Positions 63,000-64,000 of a stretch of 64,000 nt of DNA are shown one piece after another. The translations under genes were made by a program, and so were the position numbers. Numbering within the stretch: position 1 is the first letter of the stretch; each line of letters opens with the position of its first letter. The notes under the pieces were generated by a model that saw only the letters and a list, made by a program, of their open reading frames with translations, had not been told where the DNA came from and did not search any database. Source of the DNA: Chaetoderma sp. LZ-2023a (taxonomy: Eukaryota > Mollusca > Caudofoveata > Chaetodermatida > Chaetodermatidae); the NCBI GenBank assembly GCA_034401795.1, contig CM067363.1, forward strand, positions 24,929,214 through 24,993,213, given 5' to 3'.

Positions 63000-64000
63000 G
63001 TGGCATGGGGTGGTTTGAGAGGGGATGTGGCCTCGTGATGGGCTCCCTATCCAATACTGTTAATGCCTTTGTTTCCATGATATGGTGTTGGCGTATCCAA
63101 AAAGCTTCCTTCTTTCTCCTTATTGGAGTAGTTCTTCAGCAACTGGGTCTCCTCTCAGGACCTGGATGATGTGATATGCCACTTTCCCCTCACGATGATT
63201 GGGTAAGTTGTCATGGCGGCCACGGGTGAGTCCCGTTTGTGGAAGATGGCTCTATAGATAGTGCTCTTGAATTCTAAATTTGAAAATTCTCTTACATTTT
63301 GCCAACGTATTGCTAATTGCAAATGGTGCAATTGATAAGATACACTACATTAATTGGGTGTTCTGCAATTTCCAATGATATTTGCTCTAAAAGCTGCTCC
63401 AGTGTGGGTGCTGTAAAAGATTCTAGTTTTGATCATTTTGTGACAAATGCCACAGTTGTGTGTTGGGCATGGCATGAATGGGTTCACATGGGTGGGCTGG
63501 TGTTGGGGGAGGGGTGTGGTTGGTTTGAGTTTGGCTCTGAGTTTTTATTTATCGAAATAACCATGATTTGCGTGAAATGTCCCTTCCTTTACTATGGCTG
63601 CTGGAGATGATTGGCCAGTACTGGGGAATAATGTTTTTAGTGTGGCTAATGGTGGGTGGAACTCAGAGGTAAAGACGCATTGGTCTGGAATCCGGATAGC
63701 CATTCTTGGCTTTGGAGGTGGAGAGAAGGGTTGTTCTGTGCTGTGAGGCTGCAGTGTTTTGTGCCTGATTTAAGATATTGCATCGGTATCCACGGCTCGG
63801 ATATATAGTGGTCTATTAGAGTATTGCCCAGAAGGAGGAAATCTATTTTGATGGAACATATTCTTCTAAGCCTTAGCATTTGTCTCAGTGGGCTTGCTTT
63901 TTTGCAGGCCCTGGGGTGGGCTGTGTTGTACTACAGGTAACCATGGGTGTCGGTTGGCTTGGTGTATAGGCTGAATGAGATTGATTCATTATCTGAACGT
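63000..64000. other. Terminal stretch without recognised feature
   Basis: GT-rich, with no ORF carrying a known motif and no copy of the window's repeat families. May be intron of the FAS1 gene. Confidence 0.4.

Overview
This window is nuclear DNA from an animal. It contains spliced exons with GT/AG borders, Tc1/mariner, LINE (Tx1-like, RTE-like and CR1/L2-like) and Penelope-type elements, many palindromic MITEs and dense microsatellites. There is no prokaryotic gene organisation. The repeat mix suggests a marine invertebrate, possibly a lophotrochozoan (mollusc, annelid or brachiopod), but the sequence alone does not prove this. Real host coding sequence is sparse and most of the window is mobile-element sediment.

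Layout. 1-7.8 kb: a 21-bp tandem array made from a MITE end; a complete-looking 3.75-kb DNA transposon (752-4499) with perfect 19-bp outer inverted repeats and an intact 969-codon ORF carrying a FEN/PIN-like set of acidic motifs and a CXC-like tail; hairpin MITEs; a dead mariner. 7.8-31 kb: a plus-strand host gene encoding a PEBP-like protein, with phase-compatible exons at 8427, 9910, 24505 and 26000 and weaker candidates at 28201 and 29338. Its 14.3-kb intron holds a Penelope fragment folded into a hairpin and a minus-strand Tx1-like LINE of about 9.7 kb. That LINE is interrupted by an intact-looking Tc1 element (14356-15917) and by an RTE-like LINE (about 17.25-19.9 kb). A plus-strand LINE 3' end lies beside it. 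31-35 kb: MITEs, an orphan ORF and a decayed NHL-repeat exon.

35.7-44.2 kb: a different, MITE-poor segment. On its minus strand are two similar promoters (CRE-type site plus TATA box), a zinc-finger ORF overlapping a Ser/Thr/Pro-rich ORF, a TTCCCGCA motif cluster, and a diverged ~2-kb tandem duplication in which each copy carries a related exon-like ORF. 44.6-51.4 kb: a 6.7-kb inverted-repeat (foldback-like) element with 1.1-kb arms. Its interior carries a small Cys-rich ORF followed 17 nt later by a canonical histone-mRNA 3' stem-loop and a purine-rich downstream element, and a higher-order minisatellite. 51.4-64 kb: a damaged Tc1 transposase, a LINE 3' end, a CCCATATGGG palindrome cluster, the first two exons of a secreted fasciclin (FAS1) protein (55220 and 59559), many hairpin MITEs and a ~150-bp tandem array at 62 kb.

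The strongest leads for something undescribed are (1) the TIR transposon whose only protein has nuclease-like acidic motifs rather than a known transposase, (2) the foldback element carrying a non-histone Cys-rich ORF with a histone-type mRNA 3' end, and (3) the paired-promoter minus-strand locus at 36-44 kb.
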